Counted from the stretch's first letter, positions 52,505 to 62,492 are shown. The stretch: DNA of 64,000 nt from Paracidobacterium acidisoli (GCF_003428625.2 NZ_QVQT02000003.1:612207-676206), one strand, 5' to 3'. Translations and numbers: made by a program. Notes: a model not told the origin generated them from the sequence alone.

Positions 52505-53493
52505 CGAGCACCCACATCTTCACTGAGAAACTGCCGGATGACGGAATCAAAGTCGGGATCGGGTGTGAGGCCAAGGCGGCGTCCCCGCTCACTGTCAATG
52601 ACGGAAGGCCAGCTGCCGACGATGCGGCCGATCCGCGGGTCGCTGCGAAGCTCCACTCTGGAGCGGGCTTCCGCGCCCACCACGCGCTCCAGCGCGTCGA
52701 GCATTTCACCGACGGTGACGGAAAGCGCAGGCATATTGATGGCGGTTCGTCCGCCGAGCGACTCGCGATCGGCTTCCGCTATGGCGAGCAGAGCCTCCAT
52801 CGTGCGCCCTGGTGAGGCGAGCGCGACGGGTGTTTCGAGGGCGACGGGGCATATTGCGGGCTGGCCGTGCAGCGGCTCGCGAATGATGCCGGAGAGAAAG
52901 CCGGAAGCTGCCGCGTTCGGTTTGCCGGGACGAATCGCAACGGTCATCAGGCGCAGGATGCGGCCATCGATGAAGCCACGGCGCGTGTAATCGGCCACGA
53001 GCTGCTCGCACATGAACTTCTGGATGCCGTAGGAGGACTGCGGAAGCGGCAACGTGTCGTCGTGCACGACGGCAGGGAGGGGAAGCGCGGCGTCAGCGCC
53101 GAAGACGGCTACGGAGCTGGCAAAGACAAGACGGGGAGAGGCTCCGGATGCGCGGAGGAACTCGAGCAGCGCGCGCGTGGTATCGAAATTTGAACGCATG
53201 CCCAGGTCGAAGTGGTCTTCACACTCTCCTGAAACGGCCGCAGCCAGATGGAAGACGAGATCGAACCGGTCTCCTTTCCATGCACGGCATTGTTCGAGCA
53301 GATCGCCTGAGACGGCATGCACGCGCGGGTCGGCCTGCAATGCGAGAGGCGGCTCGTGGATATCGGCGAGCCACAGCTCGCGGATGGGCGCTTTGGCGAT
53401 GACGCCTCTTTGCAGCAGGATGCCGGCCAGCCGGGCACCGAGAAATCCGGCGCCGCCGGTGATCAGGATTCGCACAGGGGCTTGCTCCGTCAT
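52501..53493 (-). CDS. denD: D-erythronate dehydrogenase-like (NAD-dependent epimerase/dehydratase family)
   Basis: A 330-residue extended SDR enzyme. The NAD motif is ILITGGAGFLGARLAGIL, the catalytic serine region is FASSVAVFG, and the active-site pair lies in YGIQKFMCEQL (YxxxK). DenD oxidises D-erythronate to 2-oxo-tetronate, the first step of the pathway encoded here. The ATG at 53493 is preceded by GAGGAG and gives the usual start just before the Rossmann strand; the frame upstream to 53634 has no such site. It heads the block denD-otnK-otnC-otnI. UDP-sugar epimerase is an alternative for the family but not for the context. Confidence 0.87.
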   Translation of the reverse strand: MTEQAPVRILITGGAGFLGARLAGILLQRGVIAKAPIRELWLADIHEPPLALQADPRVHAVSGDLLEQCRAWKGDRFDLVFHLAAAVSGECEDHFDLGMRSNFDTTRALLEFLRASGASPRLVFASSVAVFGADAALPLPAVVHDDTLPLPQSSYGIQKFMCEQLVADYTRRGFIDGRILRLMTVAIRPGKPNAAASGFLSGIIREPLHGQPAICPVALETPVALASPGRTMEALLAIAEADRESLGGRTAINMPALSVTVGEMLDALERVVGAEARSRVELRSDPRIGRIVGSWPSVIDSERGRRLGLTPDPDFDSVIRQFLSEDVGAR

Positions 53494-53741
53494 AGTCTCC
53501 TCAATGAAAGGGTACTCAATGAGGTTATGTATGACACAGACAGACCGATGCACAGAGAGATGAAAGAAGAGGCGGTTCCGGTCATGCAGGATCTTTGGTG
53601 AATCCCACATACTTGCCAGATGTATGAGGCGCACAATTTACAGTGCAATGCCGATCAATCAGCAGTATTTGCGCAGAAGGCAGCTGTTCAATTCGACGAA
53701 TGGATATGTCGTTGCCGTAACCGTCAAACTGATTTGTTTGT

Positions 53742-53829
53742 TGGTGCCGGGAGGGGGGGTCGAACCCCCACGACCGCAAGGGTCGGCGGATTTTGAGTCC
53801 GCTGCGTCTGCCAGTTCCGCCATCCCGGC
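53742..53829 (-). tRNA. tRNA-Leu(CAA)
   Basis: On the minus strand the sequence folds as a class II tRNA. The acceptor is GCCGGGA/TCCCGGC, the D-arm is GGCGGAACTGGCAGACGC, the anticodon loop is CTCAAAA (anticodon CAA, reading UUG), there is a long variable arm, and the T-arm has GTTCGAC. The CCA end is encoded (53742-53744). It lies between denD and the GH-A-like gene. Confidence 0.95.
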
Positions 53830-54379
53830 TTAAGGAAAAGACTCATACAGGGTATCGCACTTTTCCTGTGAAGTTGAGTGATACTTTCCAGATGCCGGGG
53901 CATGCCCTCCGGGGCCTGCGTCATGTGTTGCAGATAAATGAGCGATGTTTCGCGGTAGCGATTCATGGTACTTCTTCCTGCTCATACCGGTTTTTAGTCT
54001 GTTCCAGCGGTTTGCAGGACCTTGCACTCAGCTTGCAAGACAGCGCACAGCTATATTCACTGCAATTGCTTAAGGGAGAAGCCTGGCTTTGCATGCTAGA
54101 CGAGTTCGCATCTATGAGCACGAAAAACAGCCATCAACAGCCGTCGCTGGCGACTCCGGTGTATCTTCTGCGTGGTCTCGTCTGATTGGTTATGAAGCCG
54201 GCAGTCAGTCAGAGGCTATTTGAGAACTGCTTGTTTGCAGGCGATCGTTGCTGAACGTTTTATTGCCGCTAAGCCGGAGATCTCGAAGATATTCCGGATC
54301 GCAACAACAAGTTCACGTCTGTCGTGTTTCATCGACCGTGCAAAGGTTTTCATTCGCGCAACACATCTGAGAGAGAGCC
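53830..54379. other. 550-bp intergenic region, comparatively A+T rich
   Basis: Between tRNA-Leu and the GH-A-like gene I see no convincing gene. It is less G+C rich than its surroundings. GAGAGAG at about 54370-54376 is the likely ribosome binding site of the next gene. No promoter of good quality could be picked. Confidence 0.4.
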
Positions 54380-55480
54380 ATGACATTCCATCGATTGCCG
54401 GTCATTCTGTTTTCTTTTGTCCTCACGGCCGGTATGGCATGGCAGACGGGTCTCGCTCAGGAGCCCGGATGCGCGGTCGGCGTCAACGTCAATAGCTTTC
54501 AGAATTTCAGCGCCGCAGAGCAGCAAACGATCGTCGAGCAGTTGAGACACTCCGGAGTTCGCTTTGTGCGCACCTCTTTGCGGCCTGATGACAAGAATAT
54601 GACCCTGGCGAAGAATCTTCAGGATGCTGGTATTGGACTGGTTTTGGTGTCTGGTCCCGAGTTCGTTCCCAACATACTGCCGCGTCCCGCCGATGCCAGA
54701 AGTCACATGCGGAGCGCCATGCCGCTGTCCGCTGCCGATCCGGAGCGTTCCCGGACGTATTATCAAGCCATCTTCGACAAGCTGGACGAAAAAGGCGTGG
54801 TGCTGGCGGGAGTGGAGCTGGGTAATGAGCTCAACTGGGCGGATTTCAACGGAGATTTTCCGGTGCCCGGCCAGGGAAAATCCTTCAATCTTCAGGACCT
54901 CTCCCAGGACCCGGAAGCGAGGAAGGTCGCTCAGGGATTTCTCCAGTATCTGAAGGTCCTCGCTGTTTTGAAGGACGTGCGAGATCACTCCAGACTGAAC
55001 AGGCATACGCCCATCATCTCTGCAGGGCTGGCCGGCGCAACGGGCGGGCAGTGGCAGAAGAATTTAAAGATTGACGGTGTTTCGATCCCGGCCACCTATG
55101 CATTTCTTCGCGCCCACGGACTCGACAATCTGGTGGATGGCTATGGCGTCCACGACTATCCGCCGGTTGTAAAGGCAGGAGACAGGGCCGCGCTCGCCAA
55201 CCGCAATGCCCAGCTGGATCAACAGATCTTTCCAGCGGGAAATACGAAGCCTTACTACCTGACCGAATGGGGATTTTCCAGTAAGGCTGCAACCTCTGCC
55301 CAGGACCAGGACCGGGCACGCTCCGTCGCAGAGATGCGCGCTTATCTGCTCAGGCTTTACCGGCAGGGACGCCTCGGAGGAATCTTCTGGTACGTATGGA
55401 ATGAACCGGACCCGGATTCCATCTATCGCGGAGGGAACCTCATGGAGGCCGGCAGGCAGGCCATCGCCCCCATGAAGTAA
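54380..55480 (+). CDS. Exported GH-A-clan glycoside hydrolase-like protein
   Basis: The 366-residue protein has a signal peptide (FHRLPVILFSFVLTAGMA, cut near GLAQ) and then a TIM-barrel pattern. E150 in GVELGNELNW is positioned as acid/base, and E296 in PYYLTEWGFSS as nucleophile, each after a beta strand as in clan GH-A (GH5, GH39 and others). YGVHDYPP lies between them, and WYVWNEPD comes late. It is probably a periplasmic or extracellular glycosidase with unknown substrate. The GH family number cannot be given from sequence by eye. It lies just upstream of the DUF1800 gene on the same strand. Confidence 0.8.
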   Translation: MTFHRLPVILFSFVLTAGMAWQTGLAQEPGCAVGVNVNSFQNFSAAEQQTIVEQLRHSGVRFVRTSLRPDDKNMTLAKNLQDAGIGLVLVSGPEFVPNILPRPADARSHMRSAMPLSAADPERSRTYYQAIFDKLDEKGVVLAGVELGNELNWADFNGDFPVPGQGKSFNLQDLSQDPEARKVAQGFLQYLKVLAVLKDVRDHSRLNRHTPIISAGLAGATGGQWQKNLKIDGVSIPATYAFLRAHGLDNLVDGYGVHDYPPVVKAGDRAALANRNAQLDQQIFPAGNTKPYYLTEWGFSSKAATSAQDQDRARSVAEMRAYLLRLYRQGRLGGIFWYVWNEPDPDSIYRGGNLMEAGRQAIAPMK

Positions 55481-55646
55481 GCCGCATATCATGCCAGGGA
55501 ACGTGCCCTCATCCCTTTGGTCAAAGACAGGATTACCTTTCCGCTCTTGCCGGTTCCTGTGGCCGGCGATGCCGCGACTTTGATTGTTTTCCCGGGTCCG
55601 TACGCAGAGGGAATGATCCGTTTACAACCCGGGTGCGAGGTTCACT

Positions 55647-57698
55647 ATGTCGTCTGTCGGGCGCCGTTTTTCCGCTGCTCTGGTCGTTACAGCCGCGCTT
55701 GCAACCGGAACAGGCGCACGAGCGGCTATGGCCGGTCACTCACAAAAGCATCGGACCGTTTCCGCGCAGTCGGCTCTTACGCCGGATCAGCGGGTGCTGC
55801 ATGTGCTCAACCGGCTCAGCTTTGGGCCGCGGCCGGGCGATGTGAACAAGGCGAAGGCAATGGGCATCGATGCGTGGATCGATCAACAGCTTCGTCCCGG
55901 GTCGATCGATGACTCGGCGCTCGAAGCGCGGCTCTCCGCTTATCCGGCGATGCAGCTTGATCTTCATGAGCTGATCGAGCGCTTTCCTTCACCGGCTATG
56001 ATTCGCGGCGCAGAAAATGGACGCCTGCCTGTTCCGGCCGATCCCGTCGAACATGCGATTTATACCGATCAGATTGCGGCTCTTGAAATGCGCCAGCAGA
56101 ACAAAAAGGGACAGGCAGAGCAAGCTGCCGGTGGAATGCACGGCGATGCTTCTTCGGCGGCGCGTCAGGAGGAGCAGTTATATGTCGATCTGGATGCGGC
56201 AAAGATAGTGAGCATGCCTCCCGAACAGCGTGTAAATGCGCTGATTGCGATGCCACCGCAGCAGTTTCAGGATTTTATCCGGCAACTGCGCCGTCCCGAT
56301 CGCATTGCATTGTTTGCCGGACTGACTCCGCAGCAGCGCGAAACGGTTTTTGCGCTGATGAACCCGCAGCTGGTGGTGGGGAGTGAGGTGGTGGCGACGC
56401 GCATGCTTCGGGACATCTACAGCGAGCGCCAGCTTGAGGCAGTGATGACCGACTTCTGGCTGAACCACTTCAATGTCTATCTGCGCAAGGGCCCGTTCGC
56501 TCCCTGGTATCTGGCCGAGTATCAGGATAGGGTGATTCGTCCGCACGCGCTGGGAAGGTTTGAAGATCTGCTGGTTGCGACGGCGCAGAGTCCCGCGATG
56601 CTGTTTTATCTCGATAACACGGAGAGCGTGGGGCCGCACTCGGTGGCGGCGATGCGTGCCGCTGCTGTGCCGGCGGTAGGCAACGATACGAAGCAGCTCG
56701 CGCTCGGGCTGAATGAAAACTATGCGCGTGAGCTGATGGAGCTGCATACGCTGGGCGTGAACGGCGGCTACACGCAGAACGATGTGATCGAGGTAGCGAA
56801 GGTTTTCAGCGGATGGACGATCGACCGGCCGAATCAGGGCGGTGGCTTTACCTTCAATGAGCGCCGCCACGAGCCCGGCTCAAAGTATGTTCTGCGCCAT
56901 GTTATCCAGGAAGACGGGGAGCAGGAGGGGCTGGAGGTTCTTCATTTGCTGGCGACCAGTCCCGCCACTGCGCATTTTATTTCCGAAGAGCTGGCGGAGC
57001 GGTTTGTCGGCGACGATCCGCCGGCTGCGCTGGTGAATCGCATGGCCGCGACCTGGATGAAGACGGGCGGGGAGATTCGTGAGGTGCTGCGCACGATGCT
57101 GACCTCGCCTGAGTTCTGGTCGAAGGATGCGTATCGCGCGAAAATCAAAACGCCGGAAGAGTATGTGATCTCGGCGGTGCGCGCGTCGGGTGGGGAAGTG
57201 CAGCATCCGGTTGCGCTGGTGGAGGCGCTGGCGCAACTGGGCATGCCGTTTTACGGCTGCCAGACACCAAATGGATATCCGTGGAAGGCCGATGCCTGGC
57301 TCAGCAGCGGGGACCTTCTGGATCGAATGAACTTCGGGCTGGCCCTGGCCGGTAACGATGCAGGCACCGTGATGCACTTCGACAGGCTGATGGATGAAGC
57401 GGGGGATGCGCCATCGACTCCGGATGGCAAGGCTGTTCGTCTTGCATCGGCTTTGATGCATGGCGAGGTTTCGCCTCACACACGCAGGGCGGCTCTGGAT
57501 GAGCTGAGCGCGCAGCAGCAGGCAGCGGCGACGGATGCATCGCCACAGCCGCAGAAAGTGAAACCTGTCCCTTTTATTCGCGGACGTGAATTCGGGCTGA
57601 TGCTGGCGGCGTCTCAGCCTATCTCTCCACCGCGCGATCACGATGCTTCAATTCTTGCCGCTCTGCTGCTGGGCTCTCCGGATTTTCAGCGCCGTTAA
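55647..57698 (+). CDS. DUF1800 domain-containing exported protein
   Basis: The 683-residue protein has a probable signal peptide (MSSVGRRFSAALVVTAALAT, ending near ARAAMA). The DUF1800 core begins VLHVLNRLSFGPRPGDV near residue 50, with the conserved RMLRDIYSERQLEAVMTDFWLNHFNVY, ENYARELMELHTLGVNGGYTQ and VFSGWTI motifs. DUF1800 proteins are usually encoded next to a DUF1501 partner and are thought to act in export or degradation, but the function is unproven. Here no DUF1501 gene follows: the next gene is on the other strand. Confidence 0.9.
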   Translation: MSSVGRRFSAALVVTAALATGTGARAAMAGHSQKHRTVSAQSALTPDQRVLHVLNRLSFGPRPGDVNKAKAMGIDAWIDQQLRPGSIDDSALEARLSAYPAMQLDLHELIERFPSPAMIRGAENGRLPVPADPVEHAIYTDQIAALEMRQQNKKGQAEQAAGGMHGDASSAARQEEQLYVDLDAAKIVSMPPEQRVNALIAMPPQQFQDFIRQLRRPDRIALFAGLTPQQRETVFALMNPQLVVGSEVVATRMLRDIYSERQLEAVMTDFWLNHFNVYLRKGPFAPWYLAEYQDRVIRPHALGRFEDLLVATAQSPAMLFYLDNTESVGPHSVAAMRAAAVPAVGNDTKQLALGLNENYARELMELHTLGVNGGYTQNDVIEVAKVFSGWTIDRPNQGGGFTFNERRHEPGSKYVLRHVIQEDGEQEGLEVLHLLATSPATAHFISEELAERFVGDDPPAALVNRMAATWMKTGGEIREVLRTMLTSPEFWSKDAYRAKIKTPEEYVISAVRASGGEVQHPVALVEALAQLGMPFYGCQTPNGYPWKADAWLSSGDLLDRMNFGLALAGNDAGTVMHFDRLMDEAGDAPSTPDGKAVRLASALMHGEVSPHTRRAALDELSAQQQAAATDASPQPQKVKPVPFIRGREFGLMLAASQPISPPRDHDASILAALLLGSPDFQRR

Positions 57699-57750
57699 TT
57701 TGTATCAGTCAATGATGCAAATTGCGCAGCCAGCTTAAAGTATTTCGGCG

Positions 57751-57785
57751 CAAAAAGAAAAGGAGGGGCGAATATGCCCCTCCTT
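57751..57785 (-). terminator. Rho-independent terminator of the RND operon
   Basis: On the minus strand AAGGAGGGGC, loop ATATTC, GCCCCTCCTT is followed by TTCTTTTTG. The stem occupies 57760-57785, 17 bp beyond the stop of the permease. It also separates the operon from the convergent DUF1800 gene. Confidence 0.88.
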
Positions 57786-57802
57786 ATGAGTTTTGATACG
57801 GA

Positions 57803-60800
57803 TTACGACTGCAGCTGGGCTACCGGTTCCTCGCTCTTCTTCGGGTGCTTGCGGTGCAGCGGCGCAAGCATGGTCTGCAGGATGACATACAGCGCCGGAA
57901 TGAAGAAGAGGTTCAGCACGGTCGAGACGAGCATGCCGCCGACGATCGTGGTGCCGACGGAACGCCGTCCCAGAGCTCCTGCGCCCGTGGCAAAGTAGAG
58001 CGGCAGCACGCCGAGAATGAATGCAAACGAGGTCATCAGGATGGGTCGCAGCCGCAGCTCTGCAGCTTCGATGGCGGCATCGATGATGGACTTGCCCTGC
58101 TCGCGAATCTGCTCGGCAAACTCGACGATCAGAATTGCGTTCTTGGCCGACAGGCCGATGAGCATGACAAGGCCGATCTGACAGTAGACGTCGTCAGCGA
58201 AGCCTCGCATGGCAACCGCGCCCAGCGCGCCGAGCACGGCCATTGGCACGGACAACAGAATGATGAATGGCAGTGCAAAGCTTTCGTACTGGGCAGACAG
58301 CGTCAGATAGACGACCAGAATGCCGAGGCCGAAGATGATGATGGCTTTGCCCTGCGATTCGATCTCTTCGAGCGATAACCCGGTCCACTCGTAGCTCATT
58401 CCCGGCATCATGTATTTCTTCGCCAGGTTTTCCATGGCTGCCAGCGCCTGGCCGGAGCTGACACCGGGGGCCGGCTGTCCGTCGATCTCAGCCGACCGGA
58501 AGAGGTCATAGTGGCTGATGACCTGCGGACCGGAGGCCTGCTCGATGGAGACCAGATTGTCCAGCGAGACCATCTGGCCGGTGCCGGTTCGCACGTAGAA
58601 GCGGCGCAGGTCGCTCGCTTTCATGCGATCCTGCTGATCGGCCTGCACGTAGACGCGATAGGAGCGGTTATTAAAGTCGAAATCGTTCACATACTCCGAC
58701 CCCATGAAGACGCTCAGCGTGGAACTGATCTGATCGAGCGACACGTTCATCGCCTTCGCCTTTTCACGGTCAATCGTCACCAGCAGCTGAGGATCGTTCG
58801 ATGTGTAGCTGGTGTAAAGATTGCTGACGTCCTTCGACTGAGCGCTGGCTCCGATCATGGTATGCGCCACGCGATCCAGATCGCCGAGCGTGTTGCGGCC
58901 GCGGTCCTGGAGCTCGAATGCGAACCCGCCGTAGCTGCCCAGACCCTGAATCGCAGGAGGCTCGCGCAGCACCACGAGACCGCCTGGAACGGTGAAGAGC
59001 TTTGGCCCAAGCGCTGCCTGAATATCCGCAGCGGTGTGTCCAGGGCCTTCCTTTTTACGAAGATCCTGCGACTTCAGCGGAACGAAGATGAGTCCGAAGT
59101 TCGACGAACTGCCACCGTCGAGGCTGAAACCCATGACGGCAAAGGTGCCGTAGACATCCTTATCCTGACGGATAAGCTTCGTCGCGCGATCGGCCACATC
59201 GCTGGTGTAAGCCAGTGAAGCGCCCTGCGGAGCCTGGACAATGCAAATGAGGTAATTCTGATCTTCAGAAGGCACAAAGGCAGTCGGCACTTTCCGGTAG
59301 AGATAGACGGTTGCCGCGAGGCCCGCGAAGAACAGCACAAGCATCAGATAGCGCGCACGCAGAACCCGATGGGTGACAGAGGCATAGAGATTGTTTAACG
59401 AGTGGATGCCGCTGTCGATCCAGCGGAAGAGGCCATGCTTGGGCTTTTCGCCGCGAAGGATGAGCGCTGACAGCGCCGGTGACAGCGTGAGAGCGTTGAA
59501 GGCCGAGATAGCGATGGCGAAGGCGATGGTCAGTGCGAACTGGCGGTACAGAATGCCGGTTGTTCCGGGGAAGAACGATACCGGCACGAAGACGGAGATC
59601 AGCACCAGAGAGGTAGCGACGACGGCGCTCGTCACCTCAGACATGGCGACGGAGGTCGCGTGATGCGGCTCGCGATCGCCCTGCGAGATGTGCCGCTGCA
59701 CGTTCTCAATGACGACGATGGCGTCGTCGACGACCAGACCTGTGGCCAGCGTAATGCCGAACATGGTGAGCGAGTTGATCGAGAAGCCGAAGACCTTGAT
59801 GAACGCGAAGGTGCCGATGAGCGAGACCGGGATGGTGATCGCCGGAATGATCGTCGCGCGCCAGTCGAGCAGGAAGAGGAAGATGACCGCGATGACGATG
59901 ACGATCGCTTCTGCGAGTGTCACCACCACTTCACTGATCGAGTCGCCGACGACCGTCGTCGTGTCGAACGGGATGACGTAGGTCAGCCCCGGAGGGAAGG
60001 ACTTCGCAAGCTGATCGAGCGCCGCTTTGGCCTCGCGATCCACTTCGAGCGCGTTGGCGTTGCTCAGCTGCTGCACGCCGACGCCGATGGCGTTTCCGCC
60101 GTTATATCGCAGATCGGTTGAATAGGTTTCAGCGCCGAGATCGGCGTGTCCTACGTCTTTGAGCTGCACGATACCGGCAGGAGTGTTTTTCAGGATGATG
60201 TTGTCGAACTGAACGGGATCGGAAAGACGGCCGACCACTCGGACCGTGATCTGATAATTCTGCTTCTGGTCGGAGGGGGGCTGCCCGACCTGTCCTGCCG
60301 GAATCTCGACGTTCTGCTCGGAGAGAGCCGTCGTCACGTCGGAGGCAGTGAGGCCGCGTGCCGCAAGGCGATCCGGATCGAGCCAGATGCGCATGGCGTA
60401 TTTGCGCTCACCGAAGATCACCACATCACCGACGCCGGGGATGCGCTTCAGCGCGTCCTTCACGTAAACGTCGACATAGTTGCTGATGAAGAGATTGGAG
60501 TAGCGATTGCCGGGCGAAATAAATGCGGCAGCGAAGACGAAGTTCGAGTTCGCCTTGGTGATGGTTACGCCTGTATTCTTTACCTCCTGCGGCAGTCTGC
60601 CCTGCGCCGCAGAGACGCGGTTCTGCACGTCGACAGCCGCGATATTCAGGTCGTAGTTGGTGCGGAAGGTTGTGGTGATGGTGCTGGTTCCGTCATTGGC
60701 GCTGCTCGACGAAATATAACGCATTCCCTCGACGCCGTTGATCTGTTCTTCAAGAGGAATCGTGACCGCGGATTCGACCACCTGCGCGCTGGCGCCCACG

Positions 60801-60946
60801 TAGTTACTGGTTACCGTAACCTGGGGCGGAGCCAGCGTCGGATACAGAGAGATCGGCAAAGTAGGGATGCAAACCGCGCCTGCAAGGATGATCAGCAGTG
60901 CACAAACGGTTGCAAACACCGGCCGGTGAATAAAAAAATCAACCAC
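57803..60946 (-). CDS. RND efflux permease, HAE1 (AcrB-like) family
   Basis: A proton-driven inner membrane pump of 1047 residues with the standard 12-TM, two large periplasmic loop layout. It begins MVDFFIHRPVFATVCALLII, and the TM4 proton-relay aspartates are in GLVVDDAIVVIENV (residues near 405). The second half shows NLYASVTHRVL and GLSAKNAILIVEFAEQ. The start is GTG 60946 with GAGG 5 bases upstream. It is 62 bp behind the adaptor on the same strand. HAE1 pumps export drugs, dyes, detergents or lipids; the substrate here is unknown. No outer membrane channel gene follows. Confidence 0.94.
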   Translation of the reverse strand: MVDFFIHRPVFATVCALLIILAGAVCIPTLPISLYPTLAPPQVTVTSNYVGASAQVVESAVTIPLEEQINGVEGMRYISSSSANDGTSTITTTFRTNYDLNIAAVDVQNRVSAAQGRLPQEVKNTGVTITKANSNFVFAAAFISPGNRYSNLFISNYVDVYVKDALKRIPGVGDVVIFGERKYAMRIWLDPDRLAARGLTASDVTTALSEQNVEIPAGQVGQPPSDQKQNYQITVRVVGRLSDPVQFDNIILKNTPAGIVQLKDVGHADLGAETYSTDLRYNGGNAIGVGVQQLSNANALEVDREAKAALDQLAKSFPPGLTYVIPFDTTTVVGDSISEVVVTLAEAIVIVIAVIFLFLLDWRATIIPAITIPVSLIGTFAFIKVFGFSINSLTMFGITLATGLVVDDAIVVIENVQRHISQGDREPHHATSVAMSEVTSAVVATSLVLISVFVPVSFFPGTTGILYRQFALTIAFAIAISAFNALTLSPALSALILRGEKPKHGLFRWIDSGIHSLNNLYASVTHRVLRARYLMLVLFFAGLAATVYLYRKVPTAFVPSEDQNYLICIVQAPQGASLAYTSDVADRATKLIRQDKDVYGTFAVMGFSLDGGSSSNFGLIFVPLKSQDLRKKEGPGHTAADIQAALGPKLFTVPGGLVVLREPPAIQGLGSYGGFAFELQDRGRNTLGDLDRVAHTMIGASAQSKDVSNLYTSYTSNDPQLLVTIDREKAKAMNVSLDQISSTLSVFMGSEYVNDFDFNNRSYRVYVQADQQDRMKASDLRRFYVRTGTGQMVSLDNLVSIEQASGPQVISHYDLFRSAEIDGQPAPGVSSGQALAAMENLAKKYMMPGMSYEWTGLSLEEIESQGKAIIIFGLGILVVYLTLSAQYESFALPFIILLSVPMAVLGALGAVAMRGFADDVYCQIGLVMLIGLSAKNAILIVEFAEQIREQGKSIIDAAIEAAELRLRPILMTSFAFILGVLPLYFATGAGALGRRSVGTTIVGGMLVSTVLNLFFIPALYVILQTMLAPLHRKHPKKSEEPVAQLQS

Positions 60947-61008
60947 AGGAGCCTCGCAATTCGGTTCTTATGCAAATAAATAAGGTGCGCTGGCTTTGCA
61001 GCGGCAGC

Positions 61009-62130
61009 TCAGTTTCCGGCGCCGCTCGGCGCGGCTCCGGGAGCGCCGCCGATCGGCATGATCGGCATGCCGTCGATCAGAAACTGCGTTCCGGAGACGA
61101 TGACCTTCTCGCCGTTCTGCAGACCGCCAAGCACGGCATAGTCATTTCCGACCGTGTCGCCAACGGTTACAGGCTGCTGCTTCGCAAAGTACTTGCCGCC
61201 CTTATCGTCCACTGTGTACACAAAGGTCTGTCCGCCCTGACGCGTTACAGCCAATACGGGAACAACCGGTTTCGGCGACGTGGACCAGATCACGCGCGCC
61301 TTAACGAGCTGCTCGTTGCGCAGAGCGCTCGAACGCACCGGCGCCTTGACCAGAATGCCCTGGAGTCCATCGTCCACCTGCGGAGAGACGAAGTCGATTG
61401 CCGTGTGCTCGATTGAATTTCCGCTGTTGTCGACGATTTCAACGTTCAGCCCCCTGCGCACTTCAGCGGCACGTTCGGTGGGGATATAGATGTAGGCCTC
61501 GAGATCGCGATTTTCATCGACGGTTGTCAGCAGCGTCGTCGGAGAAACGTAGTCGCCGAGGTGGACCGGGATATCTCCCACCACACCGTCAAACGGAGCG
61601 TTGATGTGGTAATAACCCAGCTCTTTTTCCTGCATCTGACGGGTCGCGATGGAGGACTCGTAATCGGCCTTTGAGTTGCTGAATGCCTGCTCGGCCTGGT
61701 CGAGCGCGTCGCGGCTGATGATTCCGTCGGCGAAGAGCTTGCGCTGGCGATCTATCTGCAGCTGGTTGTACTTGTACAGCGCCAGCTTCTGCTGCTCGGT
61801 CGCCTGCTGTGCGATCACCGTGGCCTGCTGCTTCGACGGATCGATCTCCATCAGCTCCTGGCCGGCTTTGACAAACTCTCCCGAGTGCACAAGGATGCGG
61901 GTCAGATTGCCGTCCACCTGCGGATTCATGGTGGCAGAGCGGCGGGACTTGATGGTCGATACGTATTCATCTGATTGCGGCACCGGAGCGGAGGAAACCG
62001 TCATCGTCTGCACAGGCAGCGCCTGGCTTTGGGGCGGGCCGGCCTGCGGTGCAGCTTTGCTGCAGGCGGTGAGGCCCGAAACGAGAGCCAGTGTCAGAGG
62101 AGCGAACCAGAAAAACTGCTGCGTCTTCAA
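61009..62130 (-). CDS. RND efflux periplasmic adaptor (membrane fusion protein)
   Basis: A 373-residue lipoprotein adaptor that links the permease to an outer membrane channel. The signal ends in lipobox LTAC. The barrel-sandwich (VDGNLTRILVHSGEFVKAGQ) encloses an alpha-hairpin, followed by the second half-motif APFDGVVGDIPVHLGDYV, beta-barrel and membrane-proximal domains. The start is a TTG at 62130 preceded by AGGAG (62140-62144) with 9 bases between; the longer frame to 62217 also opens with TTG and has no signal sequence. It is the first gene of the operon with the permease. Confidence 0.9.
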   Translation of the reverse strand: MKTQQFFWFAPLTLALVSGLTACSKAAPQAGPPQSQALPVQTMTVSSAPVPQSDEYVSTIKSRRSATMNPQVDGNLTRILVHSGEFVKAGQELMEIDPSKQQATVIAQQATEQQKLALYKYNQLQIDRQRKLFADGIISRDALDQAEQAFSNSKADYESSIATRQMQEKELGYYHINAPFDGVVGDIPVHLGDYVSPTTLLTTVDENRDLEAYIYIPTERAAEVRRGLNVEIVDNSGNSIEHTAIDFVSPQVDDGLQGILVKAPVRSSALRNEQLVKARVIWSTSPKPVVPVLAVTRQGGQTFVYTVDDKGGKYFAKQQPVTVGDTVGNDYAVLGGLQNGEKVIVSGTQFLIDGMPIMPIGGAPGAAPSGAGN

Positions 62131-62320
62131 AATATTGGTCTCCTGAATCAGTGGGACAGGGTGCGCCGCGGGCTGAGGGCGGTGAGGTCCGGATACAGTC
62201 TCTTCGGTCTGAATCAAGCCAACCTGGATCAGCGTACGGTTGTCATTTGGATTCGCGTCGTGAGCGAAGGCTTCACGAAATCACGCAACTATGCTCATCC
62301 GCTGTTACGGGAGCTGTTTA

Positions 62321-62336
62321 TGTCCGAATGTGGACA
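62321..62336. promoter_or_regulatory. Dyad TGTCC-N6-GGACA upstream of RND operon
   Basis: Perfect five-base arms TGTCC and GGACA with a GAATGT spacer. A related string, ATGTCCGGATAT, is at 62586-62597. These are candidate operator sites for a regulator of the efflux operon. Confidence 0.35.
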
Positions 62337-62492
62337 AAAACACACTAAAAAACAGACCGTAAACCGTGACGTAAACAGAATACGCGGCGCAGAGAAAACT
62401 GCTCCCCGAATAGACGGGCTGTCTGCCTGCTGCGGCCATCTTCAGCGGCAGGCGTGCGCCGGGCATCCATAACAAATAAAACCATTAAGCAG

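Noticed and set aside
53724-53966. Short frame reading WRNWQTQRTQNPPTL over tRNA-Leu
   Set aside because: A well-known false protein created by translating the tRNA sequence.
54093-54185. 30-codon frame MLDEFASMSTKN in the region before the GH-A-like gene
   Set aside because: No ribosome binding site and no recognisable features; length is within chance.
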